The notes beneath the pieces were generated by a model. The model had not been told where the DNA came from. It saw nothing but the letters and a program-made list of their open reading frames with translations, and ran no database searches. Below are positions 29,632 to 38,354 of a DNA stretch of 64,000 nucleotides, in pieces. Source of the DNA: Actinoplanes sichuanensis (GTDB lineage: Bacteria; Actinomycetota; Actinomycetes; Mycobacteriales; Micromonosporaceae); contig NZ_AP028461.1 in assembly GCF_033097365.1 (NCBI RefSeq), positions 7,378,001 through 7,442,000 of the forward strand, read 5' to 3'. Position 1 is the first letter of the stretch. Each line of letters starts with the position of its first letter. The position numbers and the translations under genes were made by a program.

Positions 29632-30666
29632 ATCCAGGGTGTGCCAGACGGCCGTCTCCTGGGTGCCGGTCGACCACCAGAGCATGCCGTCCTTGGTGGC
29701 GGCCAGGTCGGCCCCCGCCGAGAGAGTCACGGTCCGGCCCGTCGTCAGGTCGTGGACGACGAGGCCGGCCGTGCCGGTCAGGTCGAACTCCGGCCCCGGC
29801 TCGGAGAGGATCTCGAACCGGTCCAGCACGGCGACGTCACTGACCGCGGCCTGGGTGCCGGGTCCGGCCACCCGGCGACGGTCGGTGCCGTCCGGGCGCA
29901 TCACGTCGATCCGGGCCAGGCCCTCACCGTTCATCACCATCACCCGGCACCAGGTGGGGGCGCACATCCCCCACTCGGCGCCGGAGAACGGCACCCGCAC
30001 CTCCCGGCCGGTCGTCATCTCCCGCATCCGGACCTGACCGGACTGGGCGCCGGTGTCGTCGGTGAGCCACGGCCACGCCGACAGCGACCAGCGGCCCGGC
30101 TCCTCCCGGACGTCCACTTCGCCGCCGGTCAGCGCGACCGACCGGATCTGGGTGGTCTTGTCGCCCTCACCCGCCACCCAGTGCACCCGGCCGCCGTCCA
30201 CGACCAGGTCGTACTGGTTGCCGTAGAACAGCGTGTTGCCGGTGTCGGCGGTGATCAGCCGGGCGTCGCCGCCGTCACGCCGGACCGCCCAGATCTCCAC
30301 CGGACGGCTGCCCGACGACTCGGCCCAGATCAGCTCGTCACCGGAGACGGTCATCGCCTCGAACCGCGGGTCGTCGGCGGCCGGCAGGCGACGCAACTCG
30401 CGGGCGATACCGGCCTTCTCCACCAGCAGCCGTACGAAATCGCCGTCGGTCACCTGGCCGACCGCGGTCGTCGCGTCCAGGAACAGCAGCGGCTCGACGG
30501 TCAGGTCACGCAGGTCGGCGCGGGCCGCCGCCGGCCACTCCTGCTCGGCGGTGGGCCGGACGGCCGACGTCACCGGGGCGGCGGGCTGCTCGGGCAGGCC
30601 ACCGGCGAGCAGGGCGCCGGCCGCGAGCAGGGCCACCCCGAGGGCCACTGTGGAGCGGGCGCTCAT
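29617..30666 (-). CDS. Secreted beta-propeller-like protein (TolB-type)
   Basis: The protein has 349 residues. The N-terminus (MSARSTVALGVALL) is a signal peptide or anchor, followed by a Pro/Ala linker. The remainder is beta-strand-rich with repeated short units such as GDELIWAES, GGRVHWVAGE and DGMLWWSTG, recurring about every 45 residues as in a six- or seven-blade propeller. No catalytic motif is seen, and a binding or scaffold role is likely. ATG 30666 overlaps the stop of the TIGR03943 gene (ATGA), so its translation is coupled to that gene. This links the extracytoplasmic propeller with a membrane protein of a metal-related family. Confidence 0.75.
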   Translation of the reverse strand: MSARSTVALGVALLAAGALLAGGLPEQPAAPVTSAVRPTAEQEWPAAARADLRDLTVEPLLFLDATTAVGQVTDGDFVRLLVEKAGIARELRRLPAADDPRFEAMTVSGDELIWAESSGSRPVEIWAVRRDGGDARLITADTGNTLFYGNQYDLVVDGGRVHWVAGEGDKTTQIRSVALTGGEVDVREEPGRWSLSAWPWLTDDTGAQSGQVRMREMTTGREVRVPFSGAEWGMCAPTWCRVMVMNGEGLARIDVMRPDGTDRRRVAGPGTQAAVSDVAVLDRFEILSEPGPEFDLTGTAGLVVHDLTTGRTVTLSAGADLAATKDGMLWWSTGTQETAVWHTLDLRTV

Positions 30667-31376
30667 TCGTACTGCTGCTTCGGTGCGCTGACCGGCTGCC
30701 ACTCAGTCACCTGCAGGAACGCGACGTCGGCCTGGTTGACCGGGTCCTTGCCACGCTTCTCGGTGTAGGTCCCGGTGACCTGCAGCCACGTCCCGGCCGG
30801 CACGTCCATCGGCGGGCCGCCGGTCAGGCCCACCTTGATCGGGCGACCGTCGGCGGCACAGCAGCTCACCACGATCCGGGCCAGCATCGGCACCCCGTCG
30901 TCGCCGGTGGTCACGAAACCGGTCAACTGCAGGCGGCGGCCGGTCAGGCTGCGGCCCTCGTCGTAGATCACCCGGGAGGCGTAGTCGAGCAGACTGACCG
31001 TGGTCGGGTCGCCCTCGGGCAGGGGCGGGTAGTCCGACTCGGCACCGATCTGCACCGTGCCGGTCTGCTCGGCGGTGTACGACCCGAGGGCCGGGGGCGC
31101 GATCAGGAGCAGGCCCAGCACCGGGAGGATGAGCAGCCAGCCGACCTGCGGCTCGTGATGGTGGCCGTGCTCGTCGTGCGGCTCGTCCGGGCCCCGCCGG
31201 CCGCGCAGGTCATACCAGAGGGTCGCGGCGGCGGCGAACACCAGCAGCGCGCCGGAGGCGATCAGGAACGGTCGCAGCGCCTCCTGCACATAGCGCAGGT
31301 AGAGGTCGGTCAGCGACGCCTTCAGGATCGCGCCGCCGAAGAGGAACAGCACGACGGCCTGGGCCTGTTTGTTCAC
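30663..31376 (-). CDS. TIGR03943 family (YcgQ-like) membrane protein
   Basis: The protein has about 237 residues. GTG 31376 gives VNKQAQAVVLFL, the usual family beginning; a TTG nine bases upstream is an alternative. Two N-terminal membrane helices are followed by a His-rich cytoplasmic loop (HDEHGHHHEP, about 67-76). A third helix and an extracytoplasmic beta domain with VSCCAADGRP come next, the conserved Cys-Cys motif. Family members normally pair with a YcgR/UPF0718 permease and are often zinc-regulated. No such permease is present here. Instead the gene follows the cation/proton antiporter by 18-28 bp and is coupled to the propeller gene. The His loop and Cys pair suggest metal binding. 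Confidence 0.85.
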   Translation of the reverse strand: MNKQAQAVVLFLFGGAILKASLTDLYLRYVQEALRPFLIASGALLVFAAAATLWYDLRGRRGPDEPHDEHGHHHEPQVGWLLILPVLGLLLIAPPALGSYTAEQTGTVQIGAESDYPPLPEGDPTTVSLLDYASRVIYDEGRSLTGRRLQLTGFVTTGDDGVPMLARIVVSCCAADGRPIKVGLTGGPPMDVPAGTWLQVTGTYTEKRGKDPVNQADVAFLQVTEWQPVSAPKQQYE

Positions 31377-31403
31377 CGGCAGCAATCTACCGTGCGGCGT
31401 GGA

Positions 31404-32480
31404 TCACGGGCTCGCGGCCAGGAACAGGAACACCGCGGCGAGGCTCAGATGCAGGCCGCCCTGGAGGATGTTGGCCCGGCCCGGCACGATCGTCAGCGTA
31501 CCCACCGCGACGGTCAGCACCAGCAGCACCATCTCGGTGCCGCCGAGGCCCAGCAGCAGCGGCCCGTCCAGCCAGATCATGGCCACGCTGATCGCCGGAA
31601 TCGTCAGGCCGATGCTGGCCATCGCCGAGCCGAGGGCCAGGTTGAGGCTGGTCTGCATACGGTCCCGGGCGGCGGCGCGGACCGCGGCGATGGTCTCCGG
31701 CAGCAGCACCAGCAGGGCGATCACCACACCCACGACGGACTGCGGCAGTCCGGCCGCGGCCACTCCCGACTCGATCGCCGGCGACACGCCCTTGGCCAGT
31801 CCGACCACCGCGATCAGGGCGACCAGCAGCAGGCCGAGGCTGTGCAGAGCGGTCCGGCCGGACGGCGGGTCGACATGCTCCTCGGCGTCGATCACCTCAC
31901 CGGCCGTGGTGATCGGCAGGAAGTAGTCCCGGTGCCGACGGGTCTGCACCGCCACGAACAGCAGGTAGAGGCCGAGCGACACGACCGCGGCGAAGGCCAG
32001 CTGGGCCGGGCTGAACTGGGGTCCGGGCCGGCTCGTGGTGAACGTCGGCAGCACCAGGCTGAGCGTGGCGATCGCGGTGACCGTGGCGAACGCGCCGCCG
32101 GTGCCCTCCGGGTTGAACACCGCGAAACGCCGGCGCAGCGCACCGACCAGCAGGGACAGGCCGAGGATGCCGTTGCAGGTGATCATCACGGCGGCGAAGA
32201 CGGTGTCCCGGGCCAGGGACTGCGCCTTCTCCCCGCCGCTGACCATCAGCGTGACGATCAGCGCGACCTCGATGATGGTCACCGCCACGGCGAGGATCAG
32301 TGAGCCGTACGGCTCCCCGACCCGGTGCGCCACCACCTCGGCATGGTGCACCGCGGCCAGCACCGCGCCCGCCAGCAGCAACGACACCACCGCCACGAGC
32401 GCCGTCGGCAGATCCCGGCCGAAGGTGAGGATCAGGGTGAACAGGGCCAGCAGTGGGACGTACAACGTCCAGCGGGACAT
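31404..32480 (-). CDS. Cation/proton antiporter (ChaA-like, CaCA superfamily)
   Basis: The protein has 358 residues and about eleven membrane helices in two inverted repeats. The alpha-1 motif reads GEPYGSLILAVAVTIIEVALI and the second-half counterpart is LLPETIAAVRAA, both with the conserved acidic residue. This is the ChaA branch, exchanging Ca2+ or Na+/K+ for protons. A hydrophilic loop (about 185-215, including DAEEHVDPP) separates the halves. ATG 32480 shares one base with the TGA of the Rdx gene (TGATG); a GTG at 32483 is also possible. Translation is therefore coupled to Rdx, and the cluster Rdx-antiporter-TIGR03943-propeller reads as one operon. Confidence 0.88.
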   Translation of the reverse strand: MSRWTLYVPLLALFTLILTFGRDLPTALVAVVSLLLAGAVLAAVHHAEVVAHRVGEPYGSLILAVAVTIIEVALIVTLMVSGGEKAQSLARDTVFAAVMITCNGILGLSLLVGALRRRFAVFNPEGTGGAFATVTAIATLSLVLPTFTTSRPGPQFSPAQLAFAAVVSLGLYLLFVAVQTRRHRDYFLPITTAGEVIDAEEHVDPPSGRTALHSLGLLLVALIAVVGLAKGVSPAIESGVAAAGLPQSVVGVVIALLVLLPETIAAVRAAARDRMQTSLNLALGSAMASIGLTIPAISVAMIWLDGPLLLGLGGTEMVLLVLTVAVGTLTIVPGRANILQGGLHLSLAAVFLFLAASP

Positions 32481-32806
32481 CACCCGTCCGACTCTGCCCT
32501 ACTCCCGCTCGACTCGCCGGACTTGTGCCCATCGCTGTGCCCCAGCGATCGACCCGGGGCGATCCGGTCGCGGACCAGACGCTTGAGATGGACCAGTTCG
32601 GGGAAGCCGCCCTCGGCCTTGCGCGACCACAGGGTCTCCGCGCCCAGCCGGACCTCGAAGACGCCGCCGACGCCCGGGACCAGGGCCACCTCGCCCAGGT
32701 CGGTGGTGAACGTGGTGAGCAGCTCCTGCGCCGTCCAGGCCGCCCGCATCAGCCAGCGGCACTGGGTGCAGTACTCGATCTCCAGGCGGGGTTCGCGAGT
32801 CGTCAC
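32480..32806 (-). CDS. Rdx (SelW/SelT-like) thioredoxin-fold protein
   Basis: The protein has 108 residues. The CxxC motif is CTQC (Cys13, Cys16) after the first strand LEIEYC, followed by helix RAAWTAQELL and the conserved GVFEVRLG and LWSRKAEGGFPE. These are the hallmarks of the Rdx family, which in eukaryotes holds selenocysteine (SelW); bacterial members have Cys. It is presumed to act in cytoplasmic redox control. A polar, Ser/Gly-rich tail of about 20 residues is lineage-specific. The start is GTG 32806. It leads the coupled antiporter cluster and diverges from the GDSL lipoprotein. Confidence 0.88.
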   Translation of the reverse strand: MTTREPRLEIEYCTQCRWLMRAAWTAQELLTTFTTDLGEVALVPGVGGVFEVRLGAETLWSRKAEGGFPELVHLKRLVRDRIAPGRSLGHSDGHKSGESSGSRAESDG

Positions 32807-32877
32807 AGGTCAGCAGTATGCCGGACCGCGGCCGTCATGCATTATTCACGGGATCTATCTTTCGTTAAGGAGTTGCC

Positions 32878-33699
32878 TTGAAGCGACGCTGGATCCCGGT
32901 CGCGACCACCGTGGCGGTGCTGGCCGCCCTCACGGCCTGTAGCGGCGCCGAGGAGGCCGCCACGAAAGCCGTGGAGGCCCGTGATTTCGTGGCGCTCGGT
33001 GACTCGTACGCCGCCGGGCTGGGTGCCGGGAACTACGGGGAGAGCACCACCTGCGTGCAGAGCAAGGACGGCGGCTATCCGCACCTGTGGGCCACGCTGC
33101 GCACGGTCGCCTCGTTCGGCACCATCACCGACGCCACCTGCGCCGGCGCGAAGATCAACGATGTCCGGTTCGAGCAGCTCCGGGCACTGAACGAGAAGAC
33201 CGGCTGGGTGACGCTGACGGTCGGCGGCAACGACGCGGGCTGGACCAAGTCGCTCCAGACGTGCCTGCTGGGTACCGACGCGACGTGCAAGACGTCGGTC
33301 GACACCGCGGTCACCACCGTCGAGAGCGCCCTGCCGGCCGAACTGGACGCGCTCTACCAGATGATCAAGGAGGCGGCGCCGAACGCGAAGGTGTTCGTCA
33401 CCGGGTATCCGCACCTGGTGGCCGCGCCGGGTGCCGCCGGGGTGTCCTGCGACGCGCTCGGCGACGCCCGACGCAAGGCCCTCAACGACGGCGCCGACTC
33501 GCTCGACGAGCTGATCGAGGGCCGGGTCAAGGCGGCCGGCTTCACCTTCGTGGACGTACGCAAGGCCTTCGAGGGTCACGAGGCGTGCACCAAGGAGCCG
33601 TGGATCCACGGGCTGCGGGACAACCTGTCCGAGTCGTACCACCCGACTCCGGAGGGCCACAAGGCGTACGCCGCCGCCCTGTTCGCCGTCACCGGCTGA
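32878..33699 (+). CDS. SGNH/GDSL-family secreted lipoprotein hydrolase
   Basis: The protein has 273 residues. TTG 32878 follows a strong aaggag (32867-32872). A lipoprotein signal ends LTAC with Cys21. Block I is ALGDSYAAGLG with Ser43, block III VGGND, and block V SYHPTPEG with His255, so the catalytic set is complete. Six further Cys residues suggest three disulfides, as in the secreted Streptomyces GDSL lipases. It is a likely extracellular esterase or lipase on the outer membrane face. A relatively AT-rich stretch (32836-32868) upstream could hold the promoter. The glycan-cluster gene begins 35 bp downstream. Confidence 0.9.
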   Translation: MKRRWIPVATTVAVLAALTACSGAEEAATKAVEARDFVALGDSYAAGLGAGNYGESTTCVQSKDGGYPHLWATLRTVASFGTITDATCAGAKINDVRFEQLRALNEKTGWVTLTVGGNDAGWTKSLQTCLLGTDATCKTSVDTAVTTVESALPAELDALYQMIKEAAPNAKVFVTGYPHLVAAPGAAGVSCDALGDARRKALNDGADSLDELIEGRVKAAGFTFVDVRKAFEGHEACTKEPWIHGLRDNLSESYHPTPEGHKAYAAALFAVTG

Positions 33700-33734
33700 T
33701 CGTCTGGTGTTTGCGTGGTGTACGCCTTCCCACG

Positions 33735-34562
33735 ATGGGATGGGGCGTGCACCACGCCAACCACTACTACGGGCACTCCTTCGTGCTGGCCCGGTACTGC
33801 GGATTCGAGGCCGATCCGCCACGGATCCACGGCTACCTGCAGCACGGCTGGAACATCGGCGACGGCCTCGCCCCCGACCACGAGTTCGTCCCGGGTGTCC
33901 CGACGTTCGTCTGGAGTGAACGGACCCGGCGCCGGGCCTGGTCGATGGGCCGCCGGCAGGTGCACGTGGTGGGTGCCCCGTGGGCGTACCTGACCGCGAT
34001 GGAACCCGAGGCCGACGACGCCGAACGGGACGGCACCATCTGGTACCCGTTCCACGGCTGGGAGGGCCAGCACGTCGAAGGTGACCACGACCGGCTGATC
34101 GCCGAGATCCGCGACACCGAATCCGGGCCGGTCACCGTCTGCCTCTACTGGCAGGAATATCGCACCGTACGGGTTCGGCGGCGCTATGAGCAGGCCGGCT
34201 TCCGGGTGATCTGCCACGGCTACCGGGGTGGCTGGTGGAAGGACCTCGACCCCGGATTCCTGGCCCGGCAGCTCGCCGAACAGCGCCGGCACCGCCGGGT
34301 CGCGTCGAACCGGCTGTGCTCCGCCGTCTTCTACGGCATCCTGGCCGGCTGCGAACCGGCCGTCTACGGCGATCCGATGCAGCTGCAGGGCGAGCAGGAC
34401 CTTTTCGGCGGCCGGAACCGGATCCGCCGCCAGTGGGCCGACCTGCACGGCCCGAAGATCGACACGGCCACCGCGCACGCCATCGCCGTCGACGAGCTCG
34501 GCGCCGACCGTACCCTGTCCCCTGCCGAGCTCCGGCACCTCTTCCACTGGACCACGACATGA
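33735..34562 (+). CDS. Unidentified protein, probably surface-glycan related (275 aa)
   Basis: I do not recognise a named family. ATG 33735 is used; the frame is open further upstream but there it runs antisense-like through the GDSL gene. The residues are rich in Trp, His and Tyr. Segments such as IHGYLQHGWN, PFHGWEGQH, VTVCLYWQEY and SNRLCSAVFYGILAG resemble the nucleotide-sugar half of GT-B enzymes, in particular CDP-glycerol and capsule transferases, where a SNS..A(L/I).YA helix follows a loop. The stop overlaps the next gene (ATGA), and that gene and the two opposite glycosyltransferases point to surface polysaccharide work. Function is inferred from context only. Confidence 0.55.
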   Translation: MGWGVHHANHYYGHSFVLARYCGFEADPPRIHGYLQHGWNIGDGLAPDHEFVPGVPTFVWSERTRRRAWSMGRRQVHVVGAPWAYLTAMEPEADDAERDGTIWYPFHGWEGQHVEGDHDRLIAEIRDTESGPVTVCLYWQEYRTVRVRRRYEQAGFRVICHGYRGGWWKDLDPGFLARQLAEQRRHRRVASNRLCSAVFYGILAGCEPAVYGDPMQLQGEQDLFGGRNRIRRQWADLHGPKIDTATAHAIAVDELGADRTLSPAELRHLFHWTTT

Positions 34563-36016
34563 CGGCGCTTCTTCTCGGCGGCGAGATGCCGCACTGGTCG
34601 GACCGGTCCCCGGCGCGTGGCGCGCCACTGCGGGAACTCGCCGCCACCGCCCGCGGACACGTCCTCGTGGTCGGGCCGCACGAACCGGAGCTCATCGAGG
34701 CGATCCCGGCGCGGCAGGTGACCGTGCTGGTGCGCGGGGTACCGGACGCCGACGAGCTGGCCGGGCGGTGGGCCGGGCGCGCCGGGATCCAGGTCTGCTG
34801 CGGGAGCCTGGCGAAACTCGCGGCGGTTCCGGCGTACGACACCGTGGTGGCCCTGGACGGGCTGGACCGCACCGGCTCCACCGAGACCGCCGACCTGCCG
34901 TGGGCGGCCGGGGTCGCCCAGTTGCTGGCCGTGCTGCGTCCCGGTGGGCGACTGCTGTTGTCGGTGGCCAACCCGGTCGGGTTGCACCGTCTCTACGCGG
35001 GCACCGGAACCCCCGGCGACGAGGCCTGGTCGGCTTTCCCGGCCACCGACCCGACCCGACCCGCCGGCCTCGAACGGCTCCGCGCCCACCTGCGGTCGGC
35101 CGGACTCGACGTACTGCGGGACTGGGCGGCCCACCCGTCGCCCGAGTCGCCGTCGGTGCTGCTCGACGAGGACGCGCTCACCGATCCGAACCTGCACGGG
35201 TACCTCACCTCGGCGCTGCGGCGGGCCGGACTGCCCGCCGGGCCACTGCTCGCCGACTCCCGGCCGCTCGCCGCCGACCTGCTGCGTCACGGGCTGGCCG
35301 GTGGACTCGCACCCGCCTGGATCGTCGTCGCCGCGTACCCGGGCCATCATCCGTCGCCCCTGCCGGACGGCCTGCTCGGGCAAGAGCGGCTGGTGCGTAC
35401 CGCCTCGGGTTGGACCGTCGGCACCCTCGGCCCGGTGCCGCCCGGAATCTGTCTCCACGACGCCCTGCTGGCCGCCGCCCGCTCCGGCGACCAGCCGGAG
35501 TTCCGCACCCTGCTGACCGCCTGGCAGTCCGGCCCGCACGCCGCCCACCCCGCCGACGCCCTGCTCCGCACCCCCGACGGCACCCTGCTCCCGACGACCG
35601 ACGCCCCCGCCGGCACCCTGTCGCCGGCTCCCGGCCAGTCACCGCTTCAGCAGCTCGCGGCCGCCCTGCACGACGAGGGCCTGGCCCACCTGTGGCCGGT
35701 CGAGGGCACGGACTCACTGCTGGCGGCCATGTCCGGACTTCCGGTGGATCCGGCTCCGGCCCCGAGGCCGACCCCGTCGACGTTGCGGGAGCTCACCGCC
35801 GCACACGACCGTCTCGCCGAGCAGTTGGCCGAGGCCAAGGCGCAATTGACGTGGTACGAGCAGAGGACCGCCACCCTTCAGTCCGACCTCTCCCGAGCCC
35901 ACAAGATCATCACCGTCCTGAAGGCGACCACGGGCGGCCGTGCGGCGACCGCCGTCCTGGGCGGCGTCCGCCGAGGCAAGCACCTGGCCAGGGCCGCACT
36001 ACGCCGTCTCAGCTGA
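34559..36016 (+). CDS. Methyltransferase-like protein with C-terminal coiled coil
   Basis: The protein has 485 residues with a start overlapping the previous stop (ATGA). The first 180 residues look like a Rossmann SAM-methyltransferase: VLVVGPHEPELIE (motif I region, although without the usual GxGxG), TVVALDGLDR and VLRPGGRLLLSVAN (post-motif). The central part (about 180-390) is Pro/Leu-rich and unrecognised. Residues 400-450 form a coiled coil (LRELTAAHDRLAEQLAEAK), and the end is basic (RRGKHLARAALRRL). Coiled-coil ends on glycan methyltransferases can measure chain length, as in WbdD, so a capping role in a surface polymer is conceivable. It ends 8 bp inside the convergent glycosyltransferase gene. 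Confidence 0.6.
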   Translation: MTALLLGGEMPHWSDRSPARGAPLRELAATARGHVLVVGPHEPELIEAIPARQVTVLVRGVPDADELAGRWAGRAGIQVCCGSLAKLAAVPAYDTVVALDGLDRTGSTETADLPWAAGVAQLLAVLRPGGRLLLSVANPVGLHRLYAGTGTPGDEAWSAFPATDPTRPAGLERLRAHLRSAGLDVLRDWAAHPSPESPSVLLDEDALTDPNLHGYLTSALRRAGLPAGPLLADSRPLAADLLRHGLAGGLAPAWIVVAAYPGHHPSPLPDGLLGQERLVRTASGWTVGTLGPVPPGICLHDALLAAARSGDQPEFRTLLTAWQSGPHAAHPADALLRTPDGTLLPTTDAPAGTLSPAPGQSPLQQLAAALHDEGLAHLWPVEGTDSLLAAMSGLPVDPAPAPRPTPSTLRELTAAHDRLAEQLAEAKAQLTWYEQRTATLQSDLSRAHKIITVLKATTGGRAATAVLGGVRRGKHLARAALRRLS

Positions 36017-37118
36017 CCTGGTCGTAGAGGGACTCCAGCCGGAGCGTCTGGGTGGCCAGGTTGAAGTGGGCGGCGACGTGTTCGCGGGCCTGGGCGCCCA
36101 TCCGGTGGCGCAGTTCGGCGTCGCCGAGGAGGTGGGCGATCGATCCGGCCAGGGCGGCCGGGTCGCCCTCCGGGGTGAGCAGGCCGGTCCGGCCGTCGAG
36201 CACCGCCTCCGGGATGCCGCTGTGCCTGGTCGCGACCACCGGCAGGCCCAGGGCGGCGGCTTCCAGGATGGTGGTGGGCAGGCCTTCGGTGTCACCGTCG
36301 GGGGCGGTCTTGGACGGGGCGGCGAGCATCCGGGATTCGGCGAGGTGCCGCTGGACCGACTCGGGCGCCAGGCCGCCCACGAAGGTGGCGTCGAGGCGGA
36401 GTCGAGAGGCGAGGGCACGCATCTCGGGCAGCAGCGGTCCGTCGCCGATCAGCAGCGCCCGCGGGCGTGGCGAGTCGAGCAGGGACAGGGCGGTGAGCAG
36501 ATCGTCGACGCCCTTCTTGGCCACGAGACGGCCGACGAACACGACGTCCCAGCGTTTCGGCACGACCGGGACGGCGGGTGGGACGGTCACGCCCGTGTAG
36601 TGCACGCGTATCCGAGCGGGGTCGGCGCCGCACGCCTCGGCCCGGTCACGGATCACTTCGGAGACCGCGATGACCAGGGCGGCCCGGCCGAAGACCGATC
36701 GCAGGTTCCGGCGGTAGCGGAGTCCATGCAGGCCGGAGCTCTGCGGCTGCCGGGTCACGTCGTGGCCGTGGACGGTGACGATCAGCGGAATGCCGAGTTG
36801 CCGGGCGGTCCGGCTGATCAGCCAGCCGTCGCCGCCGAAGTGGGCGTGCACCAGTTCGGGGCGGACCCGGGCGAGCACCGCCCGCAGGCGGGGTGACGTG
36901 CCGCCGAGCCGCAGGCCGAGGAATTCGCGGCGGCCGGCCGGGCCGTCCGGGAAGACGATCACGTCGTCCGGGCGGGACAGGGCCGAGTCGATGCGGGTGG
37001 CGCCCAGGTAGGCCGGTTCCCAGCGGGTCAGGGCGTCGCCCTGGGCGCGGATGAACGTCTCCGAGCCGAGCAGCATCGCGCTGCGCCAGACGGCTACCCG
37101 CCGCCGGTCAGGCGACAT
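36009..37118 (-). CDS. GT4 family glycosyltransferase
   Basis: The protein has 369 residues in a GT-B fold. The N-terminal half has SETFIRAQ and VHAHFGGDGW with VTVHGHDVT. The C-terminal half has DVVFVGRLVAKKG, ALLIGDGPL and the E-x7-E region EGLPTTILEA, then GIPEAV. This is the typical GT4 (WaaG/ExoL-like) retaining transferase of exopolysaccharide loci. ATG 37118 lies 11 bp inside the upstream GT2 gene, so the two are co-translated. Donor and acceptor are unknown. Together with the GT2 enzyme and the two plus-strand genes it makes a small convergent glycan cluster. Confidence 0.88.
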   Translation of the reverse strand: MSPDRRRVAVWRSAMLLGSETFIRAQGDALTRWEPAYLGATRIDSALSRPDDVIVFPDGPAGRREFLGLRLGGTSPRLRAVLARVRPELVHAHFGGDGWLISRTARQLGIPLIVTVHGHDVTRQPQSSGLHGLRYRRNLRSVFGRAALVIAVSEVIRDRAEACGADPARIRVHYTGVTVPPAVPVVPKRWDVVFVGRLVAKKGVDDLLTALSLLDSPRPRALLIGDGPLLPEMRALASRLRLDATFVGGLAPESVQRHLAESRMLAAPSKTAPDGDTEGLPTTILEAAALGLPVVATRHSGIPEAVLDGRTGLLTPEGDPAALAGSIAHLLGDAELRHRMGAQAREHVAAHFNLATQTLRLESLYDQVS

Positions 37119-38088
37119 CGACCGGCTCGGGCGCGGGGGTGGTGTTGTCGGCGGCGGAACGGCGGCCCACGACGAGATCGCGCAGGCGGGCCCGGACGGC
37201 CGGCGGCAGGGCCCAGATCTGCAGGTGGGTGAGGTAGTCGAGGGCGCCCGGGCGGCCGTGGCGGCGGGCTTCGGTGAGGAGTTCGCGGAAGTGACGGCCC
37301 GCCCGGCCGGGCGCGGCCATCGAGCTCATCACGCTGAGGGTGAAGGCGGCGTACGCCCGCGGGGTGAACAGGTGGCGGTTGTCGCGCAGCCATTCGAGCT
37401 GTTCGTCGTAGGGGTTGTGCAGGCTGATCCGCTCCCGGTCCTCGTCCTGGTGCCAGAGCACGAGCGGTTCCTCGGCGTAGAGCAGCTCCACACCGTCCTC
37501 CCGGACGGCCCGCAGCGCCCAGTCGAGTTCCTGCTGGCGGCGCAGCCCCACGGTGAACGGCACCCGCCGGAACAGGTCGGTGGGCGCCATGATCGTGGAG
37601 GTCTGGATGAAACCGTCGCCGTAGAAGAGGCCACGCCGGACGGTGAAGTATTCGCTGAGGGGCTCACCGGCGGCGGGCAGCCGGCGGGGCATGACCGAGT
37701 CGGCGCGGGGAGTCCGGTTGATCAGCCGGGTGGCGACGATCGGATGGGTCGCGTCGGAGCCGGCGGCCAGCGCGAGCTGCGTCTCGATCTTGCCGGGCAG
37801 CCACTCGTCGTCGTCGTCGAGCAGGGCGGTGAACCGGCCGCGGGCCTCGGCGGCGCCGACGTTGCGGGCGTGCGGGGCGCGGCCGCGTTCGGGCAGGACC
37901 ACGACGCGTAGCCGGTCGTCGCCGACGGCGGCGAGGGCGGTGGTGGTGTCGTCGTCGGGACCGTCGACCACGACGATCACCTCGAGGTCACCGTGCGTCT
38001 GCGCGAGAGCACTGCGAACCGCGCGGACGGCCAGGTCCGGGCGGTTGCACGTGGGGATGACGACGCTGACGTCCGGGAGTGCAGGCAT
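37108..38088 (-). CDS. GT2 family glycosyltransferase
   Basis: The protein has 326 residues. The GT-A domain begins VSVVIPTCNRPDL, with the first Asp in VVVDGPDDD and the metal-binding cluster LLDDDDEW (DXD). GDGFIQTSTIMA and the ED-like RQQELDWALR segment complete the fold (about 165-195). The C-terminal 90 residues are helical and basic and may touch the membrane surface. It is a likely inverting transferase adding a sugar to a surface or cell-wall polymer. ATG 38088 begins a 266-bp divergent region shared with the P-type ATPase. Confidence 0.88.
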   Translation of the reverse strand: MPALPDVSVVIPTCNRPDLAVRAVRSALAQTHGDLEVIVVVDGPDDDTTTALAAVGDDRLRVVVLPERGRAPHARNVGAAEARGRFTALLDDDDEWLPGKIETQLALAAGSDATHPIVATRLINRTPRADSVMPRRLPAAGEPLSEYFTVRRGLFYGDGFIQTSTIMAPTDLFRRVPFTVGLRRQQELDWALRAVREDGVELLYAEEPLVLWHQDEDRERISLHNPYDEQLEWLRDNRHLFTPRAYAAFTLSVMSSMAAPGRAGRHFRELLTEARRHGRPGALDYLTHLQIWALPPAVRARLRDLVVGRRSAADNTTPAPEPVDVA

Positions 38089-38354
38089 GAGTCGACTCGC
38101 TTGGGCTGGGGCGCCACCGGGGGCGGGGCGCGGCCGGGCGTGATCGAGTCGAAGCTATGGGCGGTGGGCGGCGGCAGAGTTAATGCCGGACGCCGTGCCG
38201 GCGAGCAGAAGAGTGCCGAACGGCACACGGAAGCCGAACAATCGGTGTCACCCGAAGTCCGGTTTGCTCCCACGCGAAGACCAGGGATCCGGGACCGACG
38301 CCCGGCTCGACTTCGACCTGAACATCTTCATCACCGGCGTGGAGCGGCTTTTGG
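38089..38354. other. Divergent intergenic region (266 bp) with one perfect dyad
   Basis: This is the largest gene-free stretch in the window. The only clear structure is GTGCCG-AA-CGGCAC (38213-38226), a perfect 6-bp inverted repeat with a two-base centre, midway between the GT2 and P-type ATPase starts. A ggag at 38341-38344 is the probable ribosome site of the ATPase. No promoter hexamers, riboswitch or short reading frame with a ribosome site was found. Confidence 0.4.

Noticed and set aside
33087..33734. In-frame upstream extension of the 275-aa glycan-cluster gene through the GDSL gene.
   Set aside because: The extension is the out-of-frame shadow of the GDSL lipoprotein and has no protein-like pattern. 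ATG 33735 begins the sensible part.
38213..38226. GTGCCG-AA-CGGCAC as a defined operator for the P-type ATPase or GT2 gene.
   Set aside because: A 6-bp G/C-rich dyad can arise by chance at this composition, and it lies over 130 bp from either start. It is listed only as the sole structure in that gap.
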